Made by a program: the position numbers and the translations under genes
Assembly (NCBI GenBank): GCA_024638845.1
Contig: JAHEJN010000001.1
Location: 20,344-84,343, forward strand
Direction: 5' to 3'
DNA from: Acidimicrobiales bacterium
Lineage (GTDB): Bacteria > Actinomycetota > Acidimicrobiia > Acidimicrobiales > JAHEJN01
Length of the DNA stretch: 64,000 nucleotides
In this document: in pieces, positions 47,521 through 57,508 of the stretch
Numbering within the stretch: position 1 is the first letter of the stretch
How the letters are laid out: each line of letters begins with the position of its first letter
The notes under the pieces: generated by a model
Seen by the model: only the letters and a program-made list of their open reading frames with translations
The model's database searches: none
What the model was told of the DNA's origin: nothing

Positions 47521-48117
47521 TCAGTCGTCCAATCCGCCCGGACCGAAGCCGCCGGGACCGAAGCCGCCGCCCCGGTGCCCGCGCCGGCCCTCGAACGGCG
47601 GGCCGCCGAGGATCGGCTCGTCGCTGTTGACGCGCTCGGTGATGCGCTCGGTGAGCTCGGCGAGGCGCTCGTCGGCGGTCTCCTGGTCGATCCGATCGTC
47701 GGCGACCGCCTGGTTGAGGTGCTCGGTGGCCTCGGCCACCAGGGCGTCGATCAGCTCCTCGGCCGACGAACCGTTGGCCTCGGCCACGTCGGCGGCGCTG
47801 TCGCCGTTCCGGAAGCCCTCGACCCACACCGAGGCGTCGATTCCGGTGATGTCGGCCAGACGCTCACCCGGCTGAGGGCGGGCGTCGAGCAGGGCGGCGA
47901 TGACCGCATCGGCCTGGGACTGCTCGATCGTGCCGTCCTCGACGAGGGGCACGAGCGCCTCGGCCATGCGGTGGCCGGGTTGGTGGCGGTCGGTCTCCTC
48001 GACCTCGACCGCGTCGTCCTGGGCGCCGGCGAAGGTGGGAGCGAACATCACCGCGCCCACTGCGCCGCCGCCGAGCAACGAGGCCGAGAGACCCAGGGCT
48101 GCGAGTGACTTCTTCAT
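47521..48117 (-). CDS. Small secreted protein of unknown function, Gly-rich C-terminus
   Basis: Signal peptide MKKSLAALGLSASLLGGGAVGAVMFAPTFAGAQ; helical middle; RRGHRGGGFGPGGFGPGGLDD tail. Confidence 0.8.
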   Translation of the reverse strand: MKKSLAALGLSASLLGGGAVGAVMFAPTFAGAQDDAVEVEETDRHQPGHRMAEALVPLVEDGTIEQSQADAVIAALLDARPQPGERLADITGIDASVWVEGFRNGDSAADVAEANGSSAEELIDALVAEATEHLNQAVADDRIDQETADERLAELTERITERVNSDEPILGGPPFEGRRGHRGGGFGPGGFGPGGLDD

Positions 48118-48231
48118 GGGAGTTCCTTTCAGGGGGATCTGTCGTGGTACGAGAACCACTGTGACCCGTCCGCGTAAAGGAATCGTTAGGACGGCCGAAG
48201 GTTCAGGCCAAACGCCGACCCGGCCGCACGG

Positions 48232-49479
48232 TCAGACGGCTGGATACTGGAGCGGTCCCCCGAAGGCTTCGGTGTCGGCCTCCTCGATGTCGTCGCGCGA
48301 GACGCCGAGCACGAACAGGATCGCATCGAGATACGGCACGCTGACGGCCGTGTCGGCGGCGTCGCTGACGAGACTCTTGGCGTTGAAGGCGATCCCGAGG
48401 CCGGCGGCGGCCAACATGTCGAGGTCGTTGGCGCCGTCACCGACGGCGACCGTCTGGTCGAGGGGAACGCCTTCGGCTTCGGCGATGGACCGCAGCAGCT
48501 CGGCCTTGCGGGCCCGATCGACCACAGGGCCGACGACTCTGCCGGTGATCACCCCGTCGACGACCTCGAGCTCGTTGCCGTAGGCATGATCGAGGCCGAG
48601 CTCGACCCGGAGATCGTCGGTGAACACCGAGAAGCCACCGCTCACGATGGCGATACGGAACCCGAGGCTCTTCAGCGTCCGTACGAACGTGCGGGCGCCA
48701 GGGGTGAGGGCGAGTCGTGTCCGCGCCCGATCGATGATGGCCCCCGAGGCCCCCGCCAAGAGGCCGACCCGCTCGACCAGTGCCTCGCGGAAGTCGAGCT
48801 CACCGGCCATGGCTCGCTCGGTGATCGCGCGGCACGCGTCGCCCATGCCCGCCTCCTCGGCCAACAGGTCGATGACCTCGTTCTGGATGAGCGTGGAGTC
48901 GACATCGAGCACGACGAGACGCTTGGCCCGGCGTCGCAGACCCTCACGCTGGACGGCAACGTCGAGGTGCGGGTCGTCGGCGGCAGCCTCCATGAGATTG
49001 GTGCGGAGAACGTCGGTGTCGCCCCCTCGGACGATGAGCTCGTAGCTGAAAACCGGGTACTTGGCCAGGCGCACGACTCGATCGATGTTGCCCCCGGAAT
49101 CGGTCACGGCTTGCGCGGCCGCGCGCAACGAACCCGCCGACAGCTCCCGGCCGAGCACCGTGACGACGTGCCCGATCGCACGGGGGGTCGACTCGTGGGA
49201 GACGGCACGGAAGTCGACGTCGAGGTCGTTCTTCCATCCGAACCACAGGAGGTCCTTCAAGAGGTCGGTGCCGCTGGGCACGTCGAGCGCCAGGCCCAGG
49301 ATGATACGGCCGCGTAGGGTGAGCTGTTCGATGTCTTGCACCCACGCATCCGAGCGGGCCACGACCTCGAGCACGCCTGCGGTGATGCCGGGGCGGTCCT
49401 GACCGGTGACCCACACGAGAAAGGCCTGCCCGTCGTGGTTGCGTTCGACGGGTCCAGACGCCGCGGTCGGCTCGGTCAT
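48232..49479 (-). CDS. serB: Phosphoserine phosphatase SerB with N-terminal ACT domains
   Basis: FLVWVTGQDRPGITAGVLEVVA (ACT); LVVLDVDSTLIQNEVIDLLAEEAG (HAD), IVSGGFSVF, VGDGANDLDMLAAAGLGIAFNAK. Confidence 0.95.
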   Translation of the reverse strand: MTEPTAASGPVERNHDGQAFLVWVTGQDRPGITAGVLEVVARSDAWVQDIEQLTLRGRIILGLALDVPSGTDLLKDLLWFGWKNDLDVDFRAVSHESTPRAIGHVVTVLGRELSAGSLRAAAQAVTDSGGNIDRVVRLAKYPVFSYELIVRGGDTDVLRTNLMEAAADDPHLDVAVQREGLRRRAKRLVVLDVDSTLIQNEVIDLLAEEAGMGDACRAITERAMAGELDFREALVERVGLLAGASGAIIDRARTRLALTPGARTFVRTLKSLGFRIAIVSGGFSVFTDDLRVELGLDHAYGNELEVVDGVITGRVVGPVVDRARKAELLRSIAEAEGVPLDQTVAVGDGANDLDMLAAAGLGIAFNAKSLVSDAADTAVSVPYLDAILFVLGVSRDDIEEADTEAFGGPLQYPAV

Positions 49480-49515
49480 GGTGACGAACCGTACCGGCCC
49501 GCTAGCTTTCGGGGC

Positions 49516-50562
49516 GTGACTCTGCCGGAGATCTCCACGCCCGCGCTCGTGGTCGACAAGCCGGCGTTCGACCACAACGTGGCCACCATGAGCGCTCGTC
49601 GGCCCGGGGCGGCCCTGCGACCCCACGTGAAGGCGTTCAAGTCGACCGACCTGGCCCAACTGTTGGCCGACGCCGGCCATCTCGATTTCTGCTGCGCAAC
49701 CGTCCGGGAGATGGAGGGCATGGCGCTGGCCGGGCTCGGCCACGACCTGCTGTTGGCCAACGAGGTCGTCGATCCGGTACGTCTCCGTCGACTGGGAACC
49801 CTCGCCGAGACCGGCACGGCACGGGTCACGGTGGCCGTCGACTCCGAGGAGACCGTGCGGGCCGCCGCCGCCGCGGGCATCAAGGAGGTCCTGATCGACG
49901 TGTACGTCGGTCTCCCCCGCTGCGGTTGCCCCCCGGACGACGCGCCCCGCCTGGCCGATCTGGCCCGCACGCTCGGAATGCACGTGCGGGGCGTGATGGG
50001 CTACGAAGGCCATCTGGTCCACGTTGCCGACCGCGACGAACGGACGGCTCGAGTGGCGACCGACGTCGCCCCGCTCGCCGTGGCCCACGCGGCGGTCGGT
50101 GGCGACGTGATCTCGGGCGCCGGGACCGGCACCTTCGACGTCAACACTGTGGTCACCGAAGTACAGGCGGGGAGCTACACCTTGATGGACGGCGAGTACG
50201 GCGAGCTCTCCGACCTTCCGTTCCGACCCGCCCTCAGGGTGGTCACCACGGTGATCTCGGTGAATCGAGCCGGCGGATGGGCAGTGCTCGACGGCGGAAT
50301 CAAAGCCCTCGGAATGGACCAGGGCAACCCCATCTGCGCGGTCGGCGACGTGCTCTACTGCTCCGATGAGCACACCGTCGTCTGTCCACCGCCCGACGCC
50401 CCGCTCGCCGTGGGTGAGCGGGTGGCCCTCGCTCCTCGCCACATCGACCCGACCGTCGCCAAGCATCCGCTCATGATCGTGATCGATGCAACCGGTGCCG
50501 TGGTCGACGAATGGCGGGTCGACCTGCGGGGTTGGCGCATCGACGACGAGCGGCACCGGTGA
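49516..50562 (+). CDS. DSD1-type PLP-dependent alanine racemase-fold enzyme (D-threonine aldolase/D-serine dehydratase-like)
   Basis: ISTPALVVDKPAFDHNVATM, LRPHVKAFKSTDLAQL (PLP Lys), GAGTGTFD, QAGSYTLMDGEY; GTG start. Confidence 0.85.
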   Translation: MTLPEISTPALVVDKPAFDHNVATMSARRPGAALRPHVKAFKSTDLAQLLADAGHLDFCCATVREMEGMALAGLGHDLLLANEVVDPVRLRRLGTLAETGTARVTVAVDSEETVRAAAAAGIKEVLIDVYVGLPRCGCPPDDAPRLADLARTLGMHVRGVMGYEGHLVHVADRDERTARVATDVAPLAVAHAAVGGDVISGAGTGTFDVNTVVTEVQAGSYTLMDGEYGELSDLPFRPALRVVTTVISVNRAGGWAVLDGGIKALGMDQGNPICAVGDVLYCSDEHTVVCPPPDAPLAVGERVALAPRHIDPTVAKHPLMIVIDATGAVVDEWRVDLRGWRIDDERHR

Positions 50563-51863
50563 CCGCCAGCGAGGCCTGGCGGAACTGGGCGGGCAACCAG
50601 CGTTCAATCCCCACTCTGGTGCACCACCCCGACGACGAGGTCGCCCTGGCCGCAGCCGTTTCGAACGCGGCGGCGCGCGGCGGGCGGGTGAAGGTCGTCG
50701 GCGCGGGCCATTCCTTCACCGGGATCTCCCGACCCGACGACGTGATGATCGACCTCTCGCAGTACCAGCGAATCGTCAGGGTGGATCGCGAAGCGAATCG
50801 CGTCACGGTTCAGGCGGGCATCGGTTTGCGCACGCTCAATCGGGCGCTCGACGCCGTGGGCCTCGCGCTCCCCAACCTGGGCGACATCGACGCGCAGACC
50901 ATCGCCGGAGCCATCAGCACCGGCACCCACGGCACCGGAGCCCGCTTCCAGTCGATCGCGACCGCGGTCGTGTCCCTGCGCATCGTGGCCGGTGACGGCA
51001 GCCTCGTCATCGCGGCTCCCGACGAGAACCCGGGACTGTTCGAGGTCGCTCGGGTCGGTCTGGGCGCTCTCGGAGTCCTGTCGGAGATCACCATCCAGTG
51101 CGTGCCGGCGTTCTCGCTTCACGCCGTCGAGGAACCGCGTCGCCTCGACGACGTCCTCGCGGACTTCGACAGATGGGCCGACACCAGCGACCACGCCGAG
51201 TTCTTCTGGTTTCCCCACACCGACATCGCCGCCACCAAGACCAACACGCGGGTCGAGCTCGGCCCCGACACCCGGAGCCGATGGACGCGCGTGCGTGACG
51301 AGGAGATCGTGCAGAACGCCCTGTTCGGCACCGTCACCCGCCTCGGCAGCCTTCGACCGTCGATGATTCCCTCCCTGGCCAGGACCGTCGTCAAGAACCT
51401 CGGGCGGTCCGAGTACACCGCACCGAGCCATGCCGTCTTCACCTCGCCGCGTCGGGTCCGGTTCAAGGAGATGGAGTACAACCTGCCCCGCGCCGCCCTG
51501 CTCGAGGCCTTCGACCGTGTCCGGGGTCTGGTCGACGACCTCCGGCATCCCGTGAGCTTTCCCATCGAGGTGCGCGTTCTCGGCGCCGACGACATCCCGC
51601 TCAGCCCGGCCTTCGAACGCGAAAGCGCCTACATAGCCGTCCACGTGCCCGCTCGCGAGCGCCACGAACGCTACTTCGACGGCGTCGAGGAGATCATGAA
51701 CGACTACGGCGGCCGGCCGCACTGGGGCAAGCTCCACGGCCAGACCGCGGCGACCCTGCGGTTCCGATACCCGCGGTGGGCATCGTTCGAGGCCCAGCGC
51801 GAGCTGATCGATCCCGACCGATGCTTCACCAATCCCGAGCTGGCCCGCGTGCTCGGCGACTGA
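50559..51863 (+). CDS. FAD-binding D-arabinono-1,4-lactone oxidase-like protein
   Basis: VVGAGHSFTGISRPDDVMIDLSQY, ISTGTHGTGARF, C-terminal RPHWGKLHG and DPDRCFTNPELARVLGD. Confidence 0.9.
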   Translation: MTASEAWRNWAGNQRSIPTLVHHPDDEVALAAAVSNAAARGGRVKVVGAGHSFTGISRPDDVMIDLSQYQRIVRVDREANRVTVQAGIGLRTLNRALDAVGLALPNLGDIDAQTIAGAISTGTHGTGARFQSIATAVVSLRIVAGDGSLVIAAPDENPGLFEVARVGLGALGVLSEITIQCVPAFSLHAVEEPRRLDDVLADFDRWADTSDHAEFFWFPHTDIAATKTNTRVELGPDTRSRWTRVRDEEIVQNALFGTVTRLGSLRPSMIPSLARTVVKNLGRSEYTAPSHAVFTSPRRVRFKEMEYNLPRAALLEAFDRVRGLVDDLRHPVSFPIEVRVLGADDIPLSPAFERESAYIAVHVPARERHERYFDGVEEIMNDYGGRPHWGKLHGQTAATLRFRYPRWASFEAQRELIDPDRCFTNPELARVLGD

Positions 51864-51864
51864 C

Positions 51865-53313
51865 ATGCCACGAGCCCACTACTCGCCGTGCCCGCCCGAC
51901 GAAGTGCTGCTCACCGGATTCCGCCGGGTCCGCGACGCGCTCGACGTGCCAGAGACGTTCCCAGAGGAGGTGACGGCCGAGGCCGACGCCATCGCCTCGC
52001 GGGGTCCGAGGCGCCCACCAGGAGTACCCGAGCGCGATCCCGTCGATCATCGCGGCATCGCGTTCGTGGCCATCGACCCGTCCGGCAGCCTCGACATCGA
52101 CCAGGCGTTCTCGGCCCAGCGCACCAAGCACGGCTACTTGGTGCACTACGCGATCGCCGATCTCGGGTCATTCGTGGTCCCTGGTGGGGCCATCGACGCC
52201 GAAGCCCGTCGTCGCGGGCTCACCTTCTACAGCCCCGACATGCGATCGTCGCTGCACCCCGAAGCCCTCAACCACGGCGTGGCCAGCCTGTTGCCCGGCC
52301 AGGATCGAGCCGCCCTCGTGTGGTCGATCAAGCTCGACCACGACGGCTCGATCCACGACGCCATCGTCGAACGATCGGTCGTCCGCAATCGTGAGGCGAT
52401 CTCGTATCGCACCGCGACCGACCGACTGCTCCGGGTCGATGCACCCGAGGAGCTGCGGTTGCTCCGCGAGATCGGTCGACTCCGCCAGGAGGTGGAACGT
52501 CGCCGTCACGCCGTGAGCCTGCAGCTCCCGAGCCAGGAGATCGTGCGTGACGACGGTGGTTATCGCCTCGGCTACGCCGAGTCGCTGCCGATCGAGGGCT
52601 GGAACGCACAGATCTCGCTGCTCACGGGCATGGCGGCCGCCCAGCTCATGGTCGACGCTGGTGTCGGGATTCTCCGCACCCTTCCTCCGCCATCGCGGGA
52701 AACCATGGCCGAGCTACGCGCCGTCGCGGCGGGTCTGCGTATCGGCTGGCACCAGCAGGTCGGCTATGCAGAGCGGGTCCGCGAGCTCGATCCGTCGATC
52801 CCCAACGAGGCCGCTCTGCTCTCGACATCGGCGCGCGGCCTGCGAGGTGCGGGCTACGCGAGCTTCGTCGACGGCGACCTCCCGGCCGACCCGGAGCACT
52901 CGGCCATCGCGTCGACCTACGCCCACGTCACGGCACCGCTCCGACGGCTCGGCGACCGTTTCGCCAACGAGATCGTGCTCTCCGTCTGTGGCGGCTACCC
53001 CTCGCCAGCCTGGGTGCTCGAGGCGCTCCCCGAGATCCCGAAGCTCATGGGGAAGGCTCGCGGTCGCGAGGGCCGACTCGAACGGCGGCTGCTCGACTTC
53101 ATGGAGGCAGCCGTGCTGGCCGGCCGGGTGGGCGACGAGCTCGATGCCGTGGTGTCGAGTCGGAGCGACGACGAGGTCACCGTCACCATCACCGATCCCG
53201 CGGTGATCGCACGCATCACCCACACCGGCGTCGAGCTCGGTCAACGCCTTCGCGTTCGGGTGGCGGCCGCCGATCCGTCGCAGTCCCACGTCGAGCTCGT
53301 CCCGCTCCGATGA
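51865..53313 (+). CDS. RNB-domain ribonuclease (RNase II/R family)
   Basis: HRGIAFVAIDPSGSLDIDQAFSAQRTKHGYLVHYAIADLGSFV, SIASTYAHVTAPLRRLGDRF-type motif (ASTYAHVTAPLRRLGDRFANEIVL). Confidence 0.92.
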   Translation: MPRAHYSPCPPDEVLLTGFRRVRDALDVPETFPEEVTAEADAIASRGPRRPPGVPERDPVDHRGIAFVAIDPSGSLDIDQAFSAQRTKHGYLVHYAIADLGSFVVPGGAIDAEARRRGLTFYSPDMRSSLHPEALNHGVASLLPGQDRAALVWSIKLDHDGSIHDAIVERSVVRNREAISYRTATDRLLRVDAPEELRLLREIGRLRQEVERRRHAVSLQLPSQEIVRDDGGYRLGYAESLPIEGWNAQISLLTGMAAAQLMVDAGVGILRTLPPPSRETMAELRAVAAGLRIGWHQQVGYAERVRELDPSIPNEAALLSTSARGLRGAGYASFVDGDLPADPEHSAIASTYAHVTAPLRRLGDRFANEIVLSVCGGYPSPAWVLEALPEIPKLMGKARGREGRLERRLLDFMEAAVLAGRVGDELDAVVSSRSDDEVTVTITDPAVIARITHTGVELGQRLRVRVAAADPSQSHVELVPLR

Positions 53314-53987
53314 CCGTGACGGTTCTCGGCGTCGACGGTTGCCCCGGCGGATGGGCCGTGGCCGAGCTCGATGTCGACCTCGGCCGGGTGGTGGCGATAC
53401 GGCACGAGATCTCGATCGACATGGTGATCCGAGCCGTCGCCGACGGTGAGGTCGCCGTGTCGGCCATCGACATGCCGATCGGCCTCCCCGACGACGGCGT
53501 TCGGTCTTGTGACCGCGAAGCCCGAAGGTTGCTCGGTCGGCGAGGTAGCTCGGTGTTCCCGGCCCCGATGCGGGTCACCCTTGATGCCGACGACTACGTG
53601 CACGCCTGTGACCTGTCCTTCGCCGCCTCGGGGAAGAAGCTGTCGAAACAGACGTGGAATCTGGTGCCGAAGATCGCCGAGGTCGACGCCGCCCTTCCGA
53701 ACGAGCTGGCCGAGCGCGTGGTCGAAGCCCACCCGGAGCTCGGCTTCCTGCGACTGGTCGGCGAGCTCCTCGCTCCCAAGGCCTCGCCGGAGGGTCGCTC
53801 GGCCCGGGCGAGGGCGCTGCGGGCGGTGGTCACGGCCGACCTCCTGCTCTACGCCGAGGTCCCGCTCGAGGATGCACTCGACGCCGTCGTCAACGCCCTC
53901 ACGGCTCGTCATGTGCATCTCGGGTCGGGTCGTCGCCTCGGTTCGGGCCACGACCCGACCGGAAAGCCGATGCACATCTGGTGGTGA
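53310..53987 (+). CDS. DUF429 family protein
   Basis: VLGVDGCPGGWAVAELD, AIDMPIGLPDDGVRSCDREARRLLGRRGSSVFPAPMR, SKQTWNLVPKIAEVD. Confidence 0.85.
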   Translation: MTVTVLGVDGCPGGWAVAELDVDLGRVVAIRHEISIDMVIRAVADGEVAVSAIDMPIGLPDDGVRSCDREARRLLGRRGSSVFPAPMRVTLDADDYVHACDLSFAASGKKLSKQTWNLVPKIAEVDAALPNELAERVVEAHPELGFLRLVGELLAPKASPEGRSARARALRAVVTADLLLYAEVPLEDALDAVVNALTARHVHLGSGRRLGSGHDPTGKPMHIWW

Positions 53988-54027
53988 CGCGAGCACGACG
54001 GTCGAGAGCCGGACATGATGGAGGTCC

Positions 54028-54648
54028 ATGATCCATGACCTCTCCCCACTGGTGTCTCCGCATCTGGGTGTGTGGCCCGGCGACACGGTGGCCGAGCGCG
54101 AAGTGCTGGCCGAGGTGGCCGAGGGCAACAACTACACGCTGTCGACGTTGCGGGGCACCGTGCATCTGGGCACCCACATCGACGCTCCGTCGCACGTCCT
54201 GGCCGAGGGTGCCGCCATCCACGAGGTGCCGCTCGACGCCTACATCGGTCCGTGTCAGGTCCTGCACCTCGACGTCGGGCACGGGCAGGTGATCACACCC
54301 GACGACCTCCCGGGGCCCATCGTGGCCGACCGGGTCCTGTTGGGCACGGGAACCTTTCCCGATCCGAACGACTGGAACACCGACTTCGCGTCGTGCGGTG
54401 CCGAGCTGATCGACTTCCTCGCGGCGGCGGGCGTGGTGCTGGTGGGCATCGACACGCCGAGCGTCGACCTGTTCCACTCCAAGCCCCTCCCCAGCCATCA
54501 TGCGGCCTTCGGCCACGGCATGGCCGTACTCGAAGGTCTCGTGCTCAGCGGAGTCCCCGACGGTGTGTACGAGCTGGTGGCACTACCGCTGAAGCTCGAC
54601 GGCTTCGATGCCAGTCCGGTCAGGGCCATCCTGCGCACGACTCCATGA
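54028..54648 (+). CDS. kynB: Cyclase-family kynurenine formamidase (KynB-like)
   Basis: HLGVWPGDT, GTHIDAPSHVLAEGAAIHEVPLDAYIGPCQVL, GIDTPSVDLFHSKPLPSHHAAF, YELVALPLKLDGFDASPVRAILRTTP. Confidence 0.78.
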   Translation: MIHDLSPLVSPHLGVWPGDTVAEREVLAEVAEGNNYTLSTLRGTVHLGTHIDAPSHVLAEGAAIHEVPLDAYIGPCQVLHLDVGHGQVITPDDLPGPIVADRVLLGTGTFPDPNDWNTDFASCGAELIDFLAAAGVVLVGIDTPSVDLFHSKPLPSHHAAFGHGMAVLEGLVLSGVPDGVYELVALPLKLDGFDASPVRAILRTTP

Positions 54649-55709
54649 GCTCGGCCGCGGCCCCGTCGTTGGCCGAACCGCATCACTCCTGGCGGATCGG
54701 CCGCGCTCGGCGCTGGAAACGCCGAGCCCTCACGATCCCGGCTGCGCTGCTCACTGCGGTGCTCGTGTGGGTGCTGAGCCCCGTGCTGTTCGTGCTGGCG
54801 CTGGTGGCCGACCTGGCCGAGGGCTTCCGCCGCAAACGGTGGCTTCGGGTGCTCGGATTCATCATGGCCTACCTCCTCTTCGAGGTGCTCGCCATCGTCA
54901 TCGGCCTCATCCTGTGGATCTACACCGGCTTCGGCGTGTTCCTCCGCCACGAGTGGGCGCAGCGCCCCCACCGATTCATCCAGGTCCTCTGGGCGCGATC
55001 ACTGCTGTTCTTGGTCTCCACGTTCATGTCGACCAAGGTGCGCATCGAGGGCAGCAAGGTGGCCGCTCCGGGCCCGGTGGTCAGCATGGCCCGCCACGTG
55101 AGCATGGGTGACGCCGTCGTGCCGGTCACCATCCTCGGCTGGAACAACAAGCTCAAGCTCCGGTACGTCCTCAAGAACGACCTGGTCTGGGTGCCGGCCC
55201 TCGACATCTTCGGCCACCGTCTGCCCAACTACTTCGTCGACCGCACGCCCAAGAACCGCGACACCGAGCTCGCACCCATCCGGCGACTGGCGGCCGGCAT
55301 CGACTCCAGCACCGCAGGCGGCATCTTCCCCGAGGGGACCTTTCGCACGCCCGAGCGGTTCGAGCGTGCGTTGGCCCGCATCGGCCGCACCGACCCCGAA
55401 CGGGCCGAACGCGTCGGTCGGTTGCGCCATCTGTTGCCGCCCCGTCACGGCGGCACGCTGGCCATGCTCGAAGGAGCGCCCGCCGCCGACGCAGTGCTGA
55501 TCGGTCACGTCGGGTTCGAGAAGTTCCACACCTTCGGCGAAATCCTCGCCCACCTCCCCTTCGAGCATGATGTCGAGGTGAAGGTGTGGCGCGTGCCCCG
55601 CCGCGAGATTCCCGACGACGAGGAGGCCCAGGTCGTGTGGCTCGACAACGAGTGGCTGCGCATGGACGAATGGATCGACGAGCGGATGGCTGCCCGTGTC
55701 GACCAGTGA
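54645..55709 (+). CDS. Membrane glycerophosphate acyltransferase-like protein (PlsC superfamily)
   Basis: N-terminal TM helices; VVSMARHVSMGDAVVP (HxxxxD-like), GGIFPEGTFRTPERFERAL; ATGA overlap with kynB-like gene. Confidence 0.8.
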   Translation: MSSAAAPSLAEPHHSWRIGRARRWKRRALTIPAALLTAVLVWVLSPVLFVLALVADLAEGFRRKRWLRVLGFIMAYLLFEVLAIVIGLILWIYTGFGVFLRHEWAQRPHRFIQVLWARSLLFLVSTFMSTKVRIEGSKVAAPGPVVSMARHVSMGDAVVPVTILGWNNKLKLRYVLKNDLVWVPALDIFGHRLPNYFVDRTPKNRDTELAPIRRLAAGIDSSTAGGIFPEGTFRTPERFERALARIGRTDPERAERVGRLRHLLPPRHGGTLAMLEGAPAADAVLIGHVGFEKFHTFGEILAHLPFEHDVEVKVWRVPRREIPDDEEAQVVWLDNEWLRMDEWIDERMAARVDQ

Positions 55710-56478
55710 GGTACTGCTCCTCGCCGGTGGTGTCGTTGCCGCGGTCATGGTGGTCACTTGGCTGATCAGCCTGCCGTTGCGCAACGCCAGCATCGTCGAC
55801 ATCGTCTGGGGGCTGGGTTTCGTCGCGGTCGCCTGGGCGGTTCGCCTCGGCGCCGATGGCTACGAGCCCCGCCAGAACCTCCTGGTCGCGCTCACGAGCA
55901 TCTGGGGTCTGCGCCTCGGCGGTTACCTCTGGTGGCGCAACCACGGAAAGGGGGAGGACTTCCGCTACCGCGCGATGCGCAAGAAGGCCGGCGCGTCGTT
56001 CCCCGTGCGCAGCCTGGTCACCGTGTTCGCCCTGCAGGGGGTGATCATGTGGACCGTTTCGCTCCCGGTTCAGCTCGGTCAGGTCGACGAGAGCGGCGAT
56101 GGCTGGCCGGCGTTCGCAGTGATCGGCGCCGCGTTGTGGCTCGTCGGCATGGTCTTCGAGACCGGCGGCGACATCCAGCTCGCCCGGTTCAAGGCCGATC
56201 CCGCCAACCAGGGCCGGCTGTTGACCAGCGGGCTCTGGGCCTGGACCCGCCATCCGAACTACTTCGGCGACTTCGCCGTCTGGTGGGGCATCGCCCTGGT
56301 GGCCTTTCCTCAGATGCCCGGACCGATCGGTGTGGTCGGCGCCGCCACCATCAGCTTCATGCTGGTGAAGGTGTCGGGCGTGGCCATGCTCGAACGGTCG
56401 CTCACCAAACGCAAACCCGGCTACGAGGAGTACGTCGCGAACACGCCCGCTTTCATTCCCCGACCACCGCGCCGTTGA
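55696..56478 (+). CDS. DUF1295 / steroid 5-alpha-reductase-like membrane protein
   Basis: NASIVDIVWGLGFVAVAWAV, SGLWAWTRHPNYFGDFAVWWGIAL, LTKRKPGYEEYVANTPAFIPRPPR. Confidence 0.92.
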   Translation: MSTSEVLLLAGGVVAAVMVVTWLISLPLRNASIVDIVWGLGFVAVAWAVRLGADGYEPRQNLLVALTSIWGLRLGGYLWWRNHGKGEDFRYRAMRKKAGASFPVRSLVTVFALQGVIMWTVSLPVQLGQVDESGDGWPAFAVIGAALWLVGMVFETGGDIQLARFKADPANQGRLLTSGLWAWTRHPNYFGDFAVWWGIALVAFPQMPGPIGVVGAATISFMLVKVSGVAMLERSLTKRKPGYEEYVANTPAFIPRPPRR

Positions 56479-56518
56479 GCGATCGCGGCGCCACACTGTT
56501 CTTGATGAGGTCGAGACG

Positions 56519-57445
56519 ATGAGCCACGATCATCACCACGGGCCAAGCCTGGCCCGGGCGGGAGCCCGCCATCGGCACCGGCTGCTCGTTGCCTTCGTAC
56601 TGGTCGCGGCGTTCCTCGTCGTGCAGGCCGTGGCCGGGTTCCTCACCAACTCGCTCGCCCTGCTGTCCGACGCGGGGCACATGCTCACCGATGTCATCGG
56701 CCTGGGCATGGCCCTCGCCGCGATCCAGCTGGCGTCCCGGTTCGAGACGCGGTCGCCGGCAACGGCTTCGAAGCACACCTTCGGTCTGTACCGCCTCGAG
56801 ATCCTGGCCGCGTTCGTGAACGCCCTGCTGCTGTTCGGCGTTGCCGTCTGGGTCGTGATCGAAGCGCTCCGCCGCTTCGCCGACGAGCCCGAAGTGCTCG
56901 CCACCCCGATGCTCGTCGTCGCGTCGATCGGTCTGGCGGTGAACCTCGTTGCCTTCCTGCTCCTGCACGAGGGTTCGAGGGAGTCGCTCAACGTCCAGGG
57001 TGCCTACCTCGAGGTCCTCGCCGACACGGTCGGTTCGGTGGGCGTGATCATCGCGGCCGTCCTGCTGAAGGCCTTCGGGTGGACCTGGATCGATCCGGCC
57101 GTGGCCGCGCTGATCGGCCTGTGGATCCTGCCCCGCACCTTCCGCCTGGGACGCCAGGCGGTGCAGGTGCTGCTCCAGTCCGCACCCGACCATGTCGACC
57201 TCGATGCCCTCGCCATCGAGTTGGCCGCCATCGACGGCGTGGTCGACGTGCACGATCTGCACGTCTGGACCCTCACTTCGGAGATGCACGCGGCCTCGGC
57301 CCATCTGGTGATCGACGAGCACACCGACGCTCATGCCGTGCTCGACCAGGCTCGGGTCCTGTTGGCCGACCGGTGCGACATCTCCCACGGCACCTTCCAG
57401 ATCGAACCCGACACCCACACCGGTTGCCAGGAGCTGGCCTGGTGA
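56519..57445 (+). CDS. Cation diffusion facilitator (CzcD/ZitB-like)
   Basis: His-rich N-terminus MSHDHHHG; LTNSLALLSDAGHMLTDVIGLGMAL; DVHDLHVWTLTSEMHAASAHLV. Confidence 0.95.
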   Translation: MSHDHHHGPSLARAGARHRHRLLVAFVLVAAFLVVQAVAGFLTNSLALLSDAGHMLTDVIGLGMALAAIQLASRFETRSPATASKHTFGLYRLEILAAFVNALLLFGVAVWVVIEALRRFADEPEVLATPMLVVASIGLAVNLVAFLLLHEGSRESLNVQGAYLEVLADTVGSVGVIIAAVLLKAFGWTWIDPAVAALIGLWILPRTFRLGRQAVQVLLQSAPDHVDLDALAIELAAIDGVVDVHDLHVWTLTSEMHAASAHLVIDEHTDAHAVLDQARVLLADRCDISHGTFQIEPDTHTGCQELAW

Positions 57446-57508
57446 ACATCGCCGTGGGCACGGGGCTAGGAGTACTGTCGAGCAGCCCGTCGAACGAGGA
57501 GAGAGACC

